NCBI GenBank assembly: GCA_947444925.1
Contig: CANFBW010000006.1
Span: 20,533-84,532, forward strand
From: Flavobacteriales bacterium
Lineage (GTDB): Bacteria > Bacteroidota > Bacteroidia > Flavobacteriales_C > GCA-002722245
Direction: 5' to 3'
DNA length: 64,000 bases
The notes beneath the pieces are model-generated. The model saw nothing but the letters and a program-made list of their open reading frames with translations, was not told the DNA's origin and ran no database searches. This document shows, one piece after another, positions 38,576 through 47,117 of the stretch. The position numbers were made by a program, and so were the translations under genes. The first letter of the stretch is position 1; each line of letters begins with the position of its first letter.

Positions 38576-39544
38576 CTACAAGTAGTTTTTACCAACTAAA
38601 TAGTTGTTCACATAATCCATCACGCCATCTTCTAGCGACGTAAATTCTTGCGTAAATCCCGCTGCGCGCAACTTCGCCATATTGGCTTGCGTGTAGTATT
38701 GGTATTTGTCGCGAATGTCAGCAGGAGTATCAATAAACTCAATATTGGGCTGTAAATTCATTGCCTTGAATGTTGCATTGGCCAAATCAGAAAATGCACG
38801 GGCTTGTCCGGTTCCCAGATTGTAGATGCCCGATTTTTTTCGCGACTCCATTAAAAACACAATCACATCAGCAACATCTTTTACATATATGAAATCGCGC
38901 AATTGTCCGCCATCACTGTAATCGGCGCGGTGTGATTTAAACAATTTTACTTTTCCCGACGATTGAATTTGATTAAAGGAATGAAAAACCACAGAAGCCA
39001 TGCGTCCTTTATGGTATTCATTTGGTCCGTAAACATTGAAGAATTTCAATCCCGCCCAAAAGAAAGGTTTTTTATCTTGTTGCAAAGCCCAAATGTCAAA
39101 ATCGTTTTTTGAATCTCCGTATGGGTTTAATGGCTTTAAATTTGGGATAACATCGTGCTTGTCATCATAACCCAACTCACCACCACCGTAGGTTGCCGCA
39201 GATGACGCGTAAATCAAAGGCAAAGCATATTTGACACACAATTCCCAAACTTTTTTACTGTACTCTAAATTGAGCTCGTCAAATATACTTTTATCAAATT
39301 CAGTGGTATCAGTTCGCGCCCCCAAATGAATCACAGCCTGCGCAAAACGTTGGTTTTTCTCCAACCAATCAAAAAAATCATTGCGCTCCACTTTTGCGGT
39401 AAACACTTTGTCTTTGTAGTTATTGGCCTTCGCAGGATCTTTTTGAAAATCATCCACCAACACAATGTCCTTGTACCCCAATGCATTGAGGCGCGACACC
39501 ACTGCACTGCTAATAAATCCTGCTGCTCCTGTAACTATGATCAT
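38576..39544 (-). CDS. hldD: ADP-L-glycero-D-manno-heptose-6-epimerase
   Basis: The start is taken as the ATG at 39542-39544 (MIIVTGAAGFISSAVV), inside a longer ORF, giving 322 residues. It is an extended SDR: GAAGFIS dinucleotide loop, HLGARTDTTEFD, SSAATYG and the catalytic pair YGDSK. ADRDTTE-like sequences and VDDFQ are typical of HldD/RfaD, which epimerises ADP-heptose for LPS inner core. A different sugar-nucleotide epimerase remains possible. Confidence 0.88.
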   Translation of the reverse strand: MIIVTGAAGFISSAVVSRLNALGYKDIVLVDDFQKDPAKANNYKDKVFTAKVERNDFFDWLEKNQRFAQAVIHLGARTDTTEFDKSIFDELNLEYSKKVWELCVKYALPLIYASSAATYGGGELGYDDKHDVIPNLKPLNPYGDSKNDFDIWALQQDKKPFFWAGLKFFNVYGPNEYHKGRMASVVFHSFNQIQSSGKVKLFKSHRADYSDGGQLRDFIYVKDVADVIVFLMESRKKSGIYNLGTGQARAFSDLANATFKAMNLQPNIEFIDTPADIRDKYQYYTQANMAKLRAAGFTQEFTSLEDGVMDYVNNYLVGKNYL

Positions 39545-39570
39545 GGGAATATTTTTTTGTAAAAATAGCA

Positions 39571-39605
39571 AATGTTCTTTTGCAATGAACATTCACTTAT
39601 ATTTG
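39571..39605 (+). promoter_or_regulatory. Promoter-like element with inverted repeat before the pterin genes
   Basis: TATATTTG at 39598-39605 matches the TAnnTTTG -7 consensus exactly and lies 19 bases before the PTPS/QueD ATG. Directly upstream, AATGTTC (39571-39577) and GAACATT (39587-39593) form a perfect 7-bp inverted repeat spaced by nine bases, placed where an operator would sit. The -33 spacing is poor (TTG only 15 bases away), which would fit an activator-dependent promoter. It lies in the divergent gap with hldD. Confidence 0.45.
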
Positions 39606-39624
39606 TAGCCTAAAATATTGCAAG

Positions 39625-40035
39625 ATGATTTACCTGACAAGACGAGAGCGCTTCAATGCTGCCCACAAACTGTACAATCCGGAATGGAGCGCAGAAAAAA
39701 ACGATGCCGTTTTTGGGAAATGCGCCAATCTCAATTGGCATGGCCACAATTACGAACTCTTTGTTACAGTGAAAGGCGACATCAATGCCGAAACAGGTTT
39801 CTTAATTGACCTAAAACAACTCAGCATTATTTTGAAAGACAAAGTAGTAGATCCACTCGACCACAGAAACATCAATCTCGACGTGCCTTTCATGAAAGGC
39901 AAAATGGCTTCTACGGAAGTATTGGCAATGGAAATTTGGATGCAAATACAAAAAGAAGTTGAAGCATTGGGCTGCATGCTGCATTGCGTTAAAATACAAG
40001 AAACAGAAAATAACTCAGTAGAATACTACGGATAA
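39625..40035 (+). CDS. 6-pyruvoyl-tetrahydropterin synthase / QueD family
   Basis: A 136-residue T-fold enzyme with the zinc and catalytic motifs [24 protein letters not shown] and a later LDHRNIN and [11 protein letters not shown]. The FGKCxxxxxHGHNY block is closer to PTPS than to typical E. coli-like QueD. It acts on 7,8-dihydroneopterin triphosphate, the product of the folE enzyme encoded one base downstream, toward either tetrahydropterin or the queuosine precursor 6-carboxytetrahydropterin. No other queuosine gene is present here, so the branch is undecided. Confidence 0.92.
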   Translation: MIYLTRRERFNAAHKLYNPEWSAEKNDAVFGKCANLNWHGHNYELFVTVKGDINAETGFLIDLKQLSIILKDKVVDPLDHRNINLDVPFMKGKMASTEVLAMEIWMQIQKEVEALGCMLHCVKIQETENNSVEYYG

Positions 40036-40036
40036 T

Positions 40037-40636
40037 ATGAGCAATTATACCCACACAGAATCCTTCAATGAAGAGGCTACTTTAAAAATGGCTGAATACA
40101 ACAGAGAAATCTTGAAAATCATAGGTGAAAATCCTGATCGAGAGGGACTCTTAAAAACACCTGAAAGAGTTGCGAAATCGATGCAATACCTCACCAGAGG
40201 CTATTGTCAAAACCCAGATGAAATAATGCTTTCAGCAATCTTCAATGAAGACCACAACGAAATGATCATTGTAAAAGACATTGAATTGTATTCCTTGTGC
40301 GAACACCACATTCTGCCTTTTTTTGGCAAAGCACACATCGCGTACATTCCCAGTGGTAAAATAGTAGGACTAAGCAAAATACCAAGAGTGGTTGATGCCT
40401 ATTCGCGTCGCTTGCAAGTGCAAGAGCGATTGACCACTGATATTTTAGAGTGCATACAACGCACACTGAATCCCATTGGCGTAGCCGTAGTGATTGAAGC
40501 GCAGCACATGTGCATGCAAATGCGTGGCGTACAAAAACAAAACTCAGTCACCACTACCTCTTCGTTCAAAGGTGCCTTTGAAAAACAAGAAACACGCAAT
40601 GAATTCATCAAGTTACTTTCGTCGAAACTACATTAA
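40037..40636 (+). CDS. folE: GTP cyclohydrolase I
   Basis: A 199-residue T-fold protein with the FolE signatures [43 protein letters not shown] and the zinc Cys in [10 protein letters not shown]. It converts GTP to 7,8-dihydroneopterin triphosphate. All zinc ligands (Cys and His in CEHH, Cys in HMCMQ) are present. It starts one base after the PTPS/QueD stop, so the two steps are coexpressed. Confidence 0.97.
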   Translation: MSNYTHTESFNEEATLKMAEYNREILKIIGENPDREGLLKTPERVAKSMQYLTRGYCQNPDEIMLSAIFNEDHNEMIIVKDIELYSLCEHHILPFFGKAHIAYIPSGKIVGLSKIPRVVDAYSRRLQVQERLTTDILECIQRTLNPIGVAVVIEAQHMCMQMRGVQKQNSVTTTSSFKGAFEKQETRNEFIKLLSSKLH

Positions 40637-40665
40637 GCAATTTTAATCCTTGAACATTTAAATAT

Positions 40666-41541
40666 ATGAACGCATACGTTTACCCAGGTCAAGGCTCGCA
40701 ATTTCCAGGAATGGGAAAAGAGCTGTACGACAGCAATCCAGAAGCAAAAAAATTATTCGACAAGGCCAACGAGATTTTGGGATTCAACATCACCGAAATT
40801 ATGTTCAACGGCACTGACGAAGATTTGAAGCAAACTAAAGTAACGCAGCCAGCCGTATTTTTGTACTCAGTGATTCTTACGTTGACTCAAGCAGACTTTA
40901 AACCCGACATGGTTGCTGGACATTCGCTTGGTGAATTTTCCGCATTGGTGGCCAACAAAACCATTTCCTTTGAAGATGGCTTGCGTTTGGTATTTATTCG
41001 CGCACAAGCAATGCAAAAAGCTTGTGAAATCAACCCATCAACGATGGCTGCCATTTTAGGATTAGAAGACGCTGTTGTAGAAGATATTTGCAAAAATATT
41101 GACGGCGTGGTGGTTGCGGCCAATTACAATTGTCCGGGCCAACTTGTTATCTCGGGCGAAAACAAAGCCGTTGAAGCGGCTTGCGCAAAACTCACTGAAG
41201 CAGGAGCAAAGAGAGCATTATTACTTCCTGTTGGCGGTGCCTTTCACTCTCCATTAATGGAACCCGCACGCATTGAATTAGCGGCTGCGATTGGCAAAAC
41301 CACTTTCAATACACCAATTTGTCCAGTGTATCAAAATGTAAACGCGCAAGCGATCACTGACCCCAACACTATCAAAGAAAACCTGGTTACGCAGTTGACG
41401 GCACCAGTGCGTTGGACGCAAACAGTAATCAACATGATCGCCGCTGGCGCTACAAAATTTACTGAAATTGGTCCAGGAAAAACACTGCAGGGTTTGGTCA
41501 AAAAAGTTGATCGAGCAATGCCTACAGAAGGCATCTCCTAA
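40666..41541 (+). CDS. fabD: Malonyl-CoA:ACP transacylase
   Basis: A 291-residue acyltransferase with the oxyanion motif YPGQGSQFPGMG, the catalytic Ser in GHSLGEFSAL (about 84-93), the malonyl-binding Arg in VFIRAQAMQ and catalytic His in VGGAFHSPLM. It loads malonate onto ACP for fatty-acid synthesis. It lies 29 bases after folE and is followed by a strong terminator; no other fab gene is adjacent. Confidence 0.96.
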   Translation: MNAYVYPGQGSQFPGMGKELYDSNPEAKKLFDKANEILGFNITEIMFNGTDEDLKQTKVTQPAVFLYSVILTLTQADFKPDMVAGHSLGEFSALVANKTISFEDGLRLVFIRAQAMQKACEINPSTMAAILGLEDAVVEDICKNIDGVVVAANYNCPGQLVISGENKAVEAACAKLTEAGAKRALLLPVGGAFHSPLMEPARIELAAAIGKTTFNTPICPVYQNVNAQAITDPNTIKENLVTQLTAPVRWTQTVINMIAAGATKFTEIGPGKTLQGLVKKVDRAMPTEGIS

Positions 41542-41551
41542 TAAATACAAA

Positions 41552-41575
41552 AAGGCTGTCACACAAGACAGCCTT
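41552..41575 (+). terminator. Rho-independent terminator after fabD
   Basis: AAGGCTGTC (41552-41560) and GACAGCCTT (41567-41575) form a 9-bp stem with loop ACACAA, followed by further T. It begins 11 bases after the fabD stop. Confidence 0.9.
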
Positions 41576-41600
41576 TTTATTTGCTAAAATCAGCGGCAAT

Positions 41601-42179
41601 ATGAATATTTTCAAAATACTATTAACGATTCTTTTTTTACAAAACGCAGCAGATGTAAAGGCTTGTGCCTGCGCCGAGCTGCACCCGCTAACCCTTGCCG
41701 ATTGCGGCAGATACGAAGTTATCTTTGAAGGAAAAATTGACTCAGTAAGCAAATGTAAGAACGAAAAAGCATTGACTTATTTCTCCATAACACAGCAATT
41801 CAAAGGCAATTTTCTAAGCATCGTTCCAGTATATTTTGAATGCGGCACATCGTGCGAAATGGATTTTCAAAAAGGAGATACATGGATCATCTATGCCGAA
41901 AAAAACAACGCCCAAGAAGTTGTCGTGAATTTCTGTTCTCGTTCACGCAAGGAGCCGCTGCCGGGACAAACAGACAATTACACGTACAATTCAATACACA
42001 GCTATGCGCAAGAGCGCACGCTACTCAACGAATTTTTTGAAGGCGAAGAAAATGAAAAACAGGGACTGCAAGCTCGAAAATACGAAAAAGTTGACCCCTC
42101 TCTGATTCCAATATTACTCACGGCATCTGTAGCTTTTATGGCCATCGGCATGTATCTATTCCGACGAAAAAAGAAATAA
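41601..42179 (+). CDS. TIMP/NTR-like exported protein with C-terminal membrane anchor
   Basis: A 192-residue protein. The signal peptide should be cut at VKA/C, so the mature protein begins Cys-Ala-Cys (C22, C24), followed by HPLTLADC and VIFEGKIDSV. This N-terminal C-x-C layout and the EGKI strand resemble tissue-inhibitor-of-metalloproteinase (NTR, OB-fold) domains, in which the terminal Cys can bind a metal. Seven cysteines lie before residue ~120. A linker leads to one C-terminal helix (ILLTASVAFMAIGMYLF) and a basic RRKKK stop-transfer tail. A lipoprotein processing (VKAC) is a less likely reading. The similarity is by eye only. Confidence 0.65.
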   Translation: MNIFKILLTILFLQNAADVKACACAELHPLTLADCGRYEVIFEGKIDSVSKCKNEKALTYFSITQQFKGNFLSIVPVYFECGTSCEMDFQKGDTWIIYAEKNNAQEVVVNFCSRSRKEPLPGQTDNYTYNSIHSYAQERTLLNEFFEGEENEKQGLQARKYEKVDPSLIPILLTASVAFMAIGMYLFRRKKK

Positions 42180-42233
42180 AATTTCGGCAGCTGCGTGGCA
42201 AAAAACAAATCCTATTTTACAACAGCAACATTA

Positions 42234-43130
42234 TTACAGCGTCGACAAGGTATTCAACACATCTTGCTCGGTAACAACTTTCATGTCTAAGGTCACCGTA
42301 ATACCAAAACCAACTGTGAGCGTTGAAGAATGCAAACGGTACTTTTTATTTTGATCCATTGCCATTGCGACAACTGTCACTGGCTCGCCAAGGGGCAATG
42401 CGATCGACTGCAAATTTTTCACTTTAACAACAGAGAAATAATTTTTTGCAATAAGGTACACGTCGATGAACTCCGTACCGCTGCCTTCTGCAACAAAAGT
42501 GATTGCTGCAACACCTAATAATGATGGTCGCAATTGAGCACAATTCACCCAACCCATTTGGTGCAATGCCAAAGTGTACGACGATGCATTAGTCACCACA
42601 AAAGAACCATCGGTAGCTTGCGTCCAACTAACATCAGTATCGGCATTAGCGCCATAAAAAATCTGCATTCCATTAAGCAAGTTATTGGTATCGGTCATCA
42701 CAGCAACAAAACTTTTATTGGGCTTCAACACCAACTCCACACCATCTTTGAAAGCACGTACGCGTATGGCACCAGCCGATTCAGTCATTACACCCCCAGC
42801 AACTGTGCTCATTGGATATTCCACGAAATCTGAATGCGTATACAATTCAATCAATTTGATCGTAAAAGGATATTTAACATCACTGCCTCCAGGATACATA
42901 AAAAGTGATGTATCGGCATAGAGCCTTGTATTTTGCTTACCTACAATTGGCCCCTTACCAACTGAATCCACAATAAATTCTTGCTCCTCTTGCCGATGCG
43001 TATTGTAAAAAGCATCCATTGATGAAAAAGTATCGTCACTGTCATCGCGCGTACTTTCACAAGAACTAAGCAATAAAGAAAATGCACAAAGGGCGACACT
43101 TGCTGCCTTAATAAAAAAATTATTTTTCAT
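42234..43130 (-). CDS. Lipoprotein of unknown function
   Basis: A 298-residue protein with a type II signal peptide ending LLLSSC (Cys about 24) followed by an acidic linker (ESTRDDSDD), as in surface lipoproteins of this phylum. The rest is predicted beta-rich without a recognised domain. It starts four bases after the stop of the outer-membrane-like gene 43135-43668, so the two are cotranscribed and may work together at the outer membrane. Confidence 0.8.
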   Translation of the reverse strand: MKNNFFIKAASVALCAFSLLLSSCESTRDDSDDTFSSMDAFYNTHRQEEQEFIVDSVGKGPIVGKQNTRLYADTSLFMYPGGSDVKYPFTIKLIELYTHSDFVEYPMSTVAGGVMTESAGAIRVRAFKDGVELVLKPNKSFVAVMTDTNNLLNGMQIFYGANADTDVSWTQATDGSFVVTNASSYTLALHQMGWVNCAQLRPSLLGVAAITFVAEGSGTEFIDVYLIAKNYFSVVKVKNLQSIALPLGEPVTVVAMAMDQNKKYRLHSSTLTVGFGITVTLDMKVVTEQDVLNTLSTL

Positions 43131-43134
43131 ATCA

Positions 43135-43668
43135 TCATTGATTTAAAGTGTAGGCCGGGCAAACTTCGTGTTGACCTCCGCAGTCTCCAAAGAAAAACGT
43201 AAGACCTACACGAAGGTTGCCTTCGTTCCACTTAACATTATAGCGCGCCTCGGCAAAAGGCCGCAAACAACCATAGTTTCGAATGATGCCCAAACCAGGT
43301 TCAGCATTCCAATTGTTTTGTTGCGCCTTGGGATTGGTAGATTCAGCATAATTGATCCAGTCGTGGTAAGAAGCATGGGCTAAGGCATACACGCCCCAAG
43401 CGTACGACGGCGTGAAATTAAAATGCAGCGAAGCCCCTGCATAAAAATCATGAAAACGATTAATAGCTGGATAATACTGCAATTGAGGCGCCACGGTAAA
43501 TCGATTGTTCAAAATCAAATGTGCCCGAAAATCAGCACCAAAAGTTTGGGCGGTAAAATTGTAGATTCCAGCGAAGCCAAGCCCCCATTCCTGCAATACT
43601 TGTGCTCGAGCACTCACAGTGCCAAAAGAAAACAGTAAAAAGACAATTATTTTTTTGAGGTGGCGCAT
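43135..43668 (-). CDS. Exported beta-barrel-like outer-membrane protein
   Basis: A 177-residue protein with a signal peptide (IIVFLLFSFGTVSARAQ) and alternating hydrophobic segments rich in Tyr, Phe and Asn (FRAHLILNNRFTVAPQLQYYP; ASLHFNFTPSYAW; VGLTFFFG), as in small 8-stranded barrels. It lacks the usual C-terminal aromatic and ends CPAYTLNQ. No family recognised. First gene of a two-gene unit with the lipoprotein. Confidence 0.75.
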   Translation of the reverse strand: MRHLKKIIVFLLFSFGTVSARAQVLQEWGLGFAGIYNFTAQTFGADFRAHLILNNRFTVAPQLQYYPAINRFHDFYAGASLHFNFTPSYAWGVYALAHASYHDWINYAESTNPKAQQNNWNAEPGLGIIRNYGCLRPFAEARYNVKWNEGNLRVGLTFFFGDCGGQHEVCPAYTLNQ

Positions 43669-43722
43669 TGGTTTATCATCTTGTTGTGAATAAAATTAAT
43701 AATAATTGACGAAGCAAAATTT

Positions 43723-43730
43723 TAAATTTG
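43723..43730 (+). promoter_or_regulatory. Possible -7 element before topB
   Basis: TAAATTTG matches the TAnnTTTG consensus exactly and lies 16 bases before the GTG start, implying a very short leader. No TTG at the usual 19-21-base spacing is seen, so the assignment is weak. Confidence 0.3.
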
Positions 43731-43746
43731 AAAAAATGATTTTACT

Positions 43747-45744
43747 GTGAAGCTCTGTATTGCTGAAAAGCCAAGTGTTGCTGGAGAAATAGCGAAAATT
43801 TTAGGCGCCAACAACCGCAAAGACGGCTATTGGGAAGGCAATGGCTATTGGGTGTCATACACCTTTGGACACCTTTGCTCTTTAAAAGAACCACACGACT
43901 ACAAACCCGGCGACAAGTCGTGGGACATGTACAGCCTACCCATTGTACCAAAGGTATTTGGCATAAAACTCATACAAAACAAGGGCGTTGAAAAGCAGTT
44001 CAACACCATCAAAAAATTGGTTGCAGAATGTGAAGAAATCATCAACTGCGGTGACGCCGGCCAAGAGGGAGAACTCATTCAACGATGGGTCATGCAGCAT
44101 GCCGAATACAAAGTACCGGTGAAACGACTTTGGATTTCGTCACTAACCGAAGAGGCCATAAAAGCAGGCTTCAACAAACTTGTTGACGCCAAGGAATTTG
44201 ATTCACTATTTCAAGCTGGCGAATGCAGAGCAATCAGCGACTGGCTTTTTGGCATCAATGCCACGCGTTTGTTTACCATGAAATACGGGAAAAACAAACA
44301 AGTACTGAGTGTTGGTCGCGTGCAAACGCCTACTTTGGCAATGATTGTGCAGCGCTACCACGAAATACTTAATTTTGTACCGCAAACCTACTTTGAACTC
44401 AAAACAAACTATAGAGAAGCCATTTTTTCCTACAGCAAAGGAAAATTAGAAGACGAAGCCAAAGCGCAAAAACTTTTAGAAGAAATCAAAGATCAGCCCT
44501 TACTCATTGCTAAAGTAAGCATCAAAGAAGGCAAAGAATTTCCTCCAAATCTTTTCGATTTAACTTCTTTGCAAATTGAAGCCAACAACAAACTGTCTCT
44601 TTCAGCAGAAAACACTTTGGGTATTGTACAAAGCTTGTACGAGAAAAAAGTAGTGACCTATCCGCGCGTTGACACTGTGTTTTTGCCCAACGATATGTAC
44701 CCAAAAATACAAAAAATGCTGGAGGGGCTCATCGATTACAAGGCGCTTGTTGCTCCGCTGCTCGGCAAAAAAATAGCGAAGTCCAAAAAAGTATTCAACG
44801 ACAATAAAGTAACCGATCACCACGCCATTGTTCCCACGGGTGTTATTGCAAACAACATTACAGGACTCGAAAAAGACGTTTACGATTTGATCACACGACG
44901 TTTCATTGCTGCCTTTTATCCTGAATGTAAAGTATCGAATACCACCATCGATGCCACCATCGACAAACACGCTTTCAAAGCAACAGGCAAGCAAATTTTA
45001 GAAGCAGGATGGCGTGTTGTTTTTGACAAAGTAGAGAAGGCGAAAGAGGAAAAAGAAAGCGAAAAAGACGAAGAAAAAATACTGCCACTGTTCGATGAAG
45101 GCGAAAGCGGTCCGCACCAACCGCTTGTCGACAAAAAGAAAACATCGGCACCTAAAGAATACACCGAAGCAACATTGCTTCGCGCTATGGAAACCGCAGG
45201 AAAAGCAGTGGAAGACGACGAACTGAAAGCCTTGATGAAAGACAACGGCATCGGACGACCATCCACCCGAGCAAACATTATCGAAACACTTTTTAAGCGA
45301 ACGTACATTGAAAAAAAGGGAAAGAAATTACTGCCAACTGAAATAGGAATTAATCTTATTGGCTGCATTCAAAATCCGACTTTAAAATCCCCAGAACTCA
45401 CCGGACTTTGGGAAAAGAAACTACGTCAAATTGAAAGCGGAGAATTCTCGGCTCCGCAATTCATTAAGGAAATGGAGGAATTAGTCGGCAGCATGGTCAA
45501 CGAAGTGCTCTTCAACAAAGCGCCTATTGTTGAGCAAAAACCATTGATATGCCCAAAATGCAAAAAAGGAAATGTCGTCAAAGGAAAAACGGCCTTCGGT
45601 TGCAGCGACTGGAAAACAGGATGCAATTTCCGCATTCCCTTTGAAGTGCTTTCAAATGATGAGGCCGTAAAACTTTTGGTAAACAATGGCAAAGTAACAT
45701 TGCGCGGAAAAGTATATCTACTGGAGGAAATTATTCGTCAGTAA
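43747..45744 (+). CDS. topB: DNA topoisomerase III
   Basis: A 665-residue type IA topoisomerase: TOPRIM domain (MKLCIAEKPSVAGEIAKILG and INCGDAGQEGELIQRW), the catalytic Tyr in VTYPRVDT at about 299, and the core motifs DNGIGRPSTRANIIETLFKR. The C-terminus carries a Cys motif (CPKCKKGNVVKGKTAFGC) as in many TopB. A Lys/Glu-rich insert lies near 430-450. It decatenates DNA and acts on recombination intermediates. The start is GTG; no upstream ATG is in frame. Chromosomal housekeeping context argues against a plasmid TraE-like copy. Confidence 0.95.
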   Translation: MKLCIAEKPSVAGEIAKILGANNRKDGYWEGNGYWVSYTFGHLCSLKEPHDYKPGDKSWDMYSLPIVPKVFGIKLIQNKGVEKQFNTIKKLVAECEEIINCGDAGQEGELIQRWVMQHAEYKVPVKRLWISSLTEEAIKAGFNKLVDAKEFDSLFQAGECRAISDWLFGINATRLFTMKYGKNKQVLSVGRVQTPTLAMIVQRYHEILNFVPQTYFELKTNYREAIFSYSKGKLEDEAKAQKLLEEIKDQPLLIAKVSIKEGKEFPPNLFDLTSLQIEANNKLSLSAENTLGIVQSLYEKKVVTYPRVDTVFLPNDMYPKIQKMLEGLIDYKALVAPLLGKKIAKSKKVFNDNKVTDHHAIVPTGVIANNITGLEKDVYDLITRRFIAAFYPECKVSNTTIDATIDKHAFKATGKQILEAGWRVVFDKVEKAKEEKESEKDEEKILPLFDEGESGPHQPLVDKKKTSAPKEYTEATLLRAMETAGKAVEDDELKALMKDNGIGRPSTRANIIETLFKRTYIEKKGKKLLPTEIGINLIGCIQNPTLKSPELTGLWEKKLRQIESGEFSAPQFIKEMEELVGSMVNEVLFNKAPIVEQKPLICPKCKKGNVVKGKTAFGCSDWKTGCNFRIPFEVLSNDEAVKLLVNNGKVTLRGKVYLLEEIIRQ

Positions 45745-45786
45745 TTTGACATTTCAAAATAAGATTCCTCGCACAAAAAAAACACA

Positions 45787-46794
45787 ATGACAAGTACAGA
45801 CTTACGAGCGAAATCCATAGACCTGCTGCGCGGTTGCGCCATTTTATTGATGCTTTTGGCCAACCTTTCTCCTTACTTTTATCTTGACAGCACTCCACTA
45901 TTTTTACGCATCCTTTATTCAATGGCAGCGCCCATTTTTGTTTTTTTATCGGGCTATTCATCCTTCGCATTTTCGAGTGAAAATAACACGCGCTTTCCCT
46001 TCGCGTTTTGGCGCCTTATTTTTGCAGCAGCTTTTATCGACATTTTCCTTTGGCGCATTCTCCCCTTTCAAAATTTCGACGTGCTGTACGTGATCTCCTT
46101 TGTTATTTTAACACTGCACCATCTAAAAAACAAGCCTGCTATTTTACTAAACCTGCTTTTCGCAACTTTGCTTTTCAGCTGGATGGCTATCTCAACCTTT
46201 GTGCCTTACCGCTTTGAACTGCAAGACTTATCTCTTAACCATCTTTTTCAAGTGAATTTTAAAGAAACATTGCAGCGTTTTATCAGAGATGGATGGTTTC
46301 CCATTTTACCTTGGTTACTGATTGGTTGGTCAGGTGCATACTTTGCGCGCTACAGACTGGCAGAACGCAAAGAAGTAAAAATTGCTGCCACTGTACTCTT
46401 TATTGCTGGCCTCTACTACTTTCAGCAAAACCCTGTGAATGCAGGTCGCAACGGATATCTTGAAATATTTTACCCACTGCACCTTCCTTTCCTATGCTTG
46501 AGTTTAGGCGCAATTGCCTTGTTATTATGGGGCACACACTGCGTGCAGCAATTCGCGTCGTCAAAAAATCCAATTTGTATGCTGGGCCGAAATTCATTGT
46601 TTGTATACATCCTCCACTGTGGCATTAATGCTTTCTTGATTTCTAATTTAAATTGGGCTGTGTCCATTGGCACTCATGTTTTGACATACACCCTACTACT
46701 TGGCGTTGTTTTATCGCTCACATACGCCAAGGAACACTACGTAGTCAATGCGAAGAAATTACCGAAATGGCTGCAATTAGTCAGTGGAATGTAG
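45787..46794 (+). CDS. Polytopic acetyltransferase-like protein (DUF1624/HGSNAT-like)
   Basis: A 335-residue membrane protein with about ten helices. The N-terminus RAKSIDLLRGCAILLMLLANLSP matches the start of heparan-alpha-glucosaminide N-acetyltransferase-like (DUF1624) and acyltransferase-3-like proteins, where the conserved Asp-Arg pair lies in the first helix. It probably moves acyl groups across the membrane to a glycan, but the acceptor is unknown. It stands alone after topB. Confidence 0.75.
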   Translation: MTSTDLRAKSIDLLRGCAILLMLLANLSPYFYLDSTPLFLRILYSMAAPIFVFLSGYSSFAFSSENNTRFPFAFWRLIFAAAFIDIFLWRILPFQNFDVLYVISFVILTLHHLKNKPAILLNLLFATLLFSWMAISTFVPYRFELQDLSLNHLFQVNFKETLQRFIRDGWFPILPWLLIGWSGAYFARYRLAERKEVKIAATVLFIAGLYYFQQNPVNAGRNGYLEIFYPLHLPFLCLSLGAIALLLWGTHCVQQFASSKNPICMLGRNSLFVYILHCGINAFLISNLNWAVSIGTHVLTYTLLLGVVLSLTYAKEHYVVNAKKLPKWLQLVSGM

Positions 46795-46814
46795 CACAAA
46801 AGGAGTGAAAAAAG

Positions 46815-46842
46815 AAAATGCCGGACGGGCATCCAGCATTTT
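46815..46842 (+). terminator. Hairpin after the acetyltransferase-like gene
   Basis: AAAATGC (46815-46821) pairs with GCATTTT (46836-46842), with an inner GGA/TCC pairing after one C/A mismatch. It lies 20 bases after the stop codon. The flanking A and T runs make a terminator likely, though the T-run is short. Confidence 0.6.
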
Positions 46843-46870
46843 CTAACCTAACCTAACTAAACTTAACTAA
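46843..46870. repeat. Short CTAAC tandem repeat in the intergenic gap
   Basis: CTAAC occurs three times in succession, followed by the variants TAAAC and TTAAC. It lies directly after the hairpin and well before the NarL-type regulator. Its role is unknown; it could be a leader segment or protein site. Confidence 0.5.
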
Positions 46871-47117
46871 ATCACTTACAGTTGTACTGTAGAAGTATTT
46901 TTAGTGAAGCAAAGATACAAGAAGAAAGCACACAAGTCAAATTTTAGTCGAATATTATCTATCGTTTGTCGATAAATATCATTGTTTAGTGACTATTTTA
47001 TTTAAATTTAAGAAACTAGTGGGATTTGGGGATCCATTAAATAGTTGCGAGGGAACGCAATTATCACTAAATTGTAAATAGGGTAATTAACAATTGTTTT
47101 TAAGTACGGGATTTATT
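46871..47117. other. AT-rich intergenic region before the NarL-type regulator
   Basis: The stretch is AT-rich with no open frame, RNA gene or clear promoter match. The ORF start at 47094 is not used; the regulator begins at 47118. The length suggests a regulated upstream region for the regulator gene, but no specific site was found. Confidence 0.4.
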
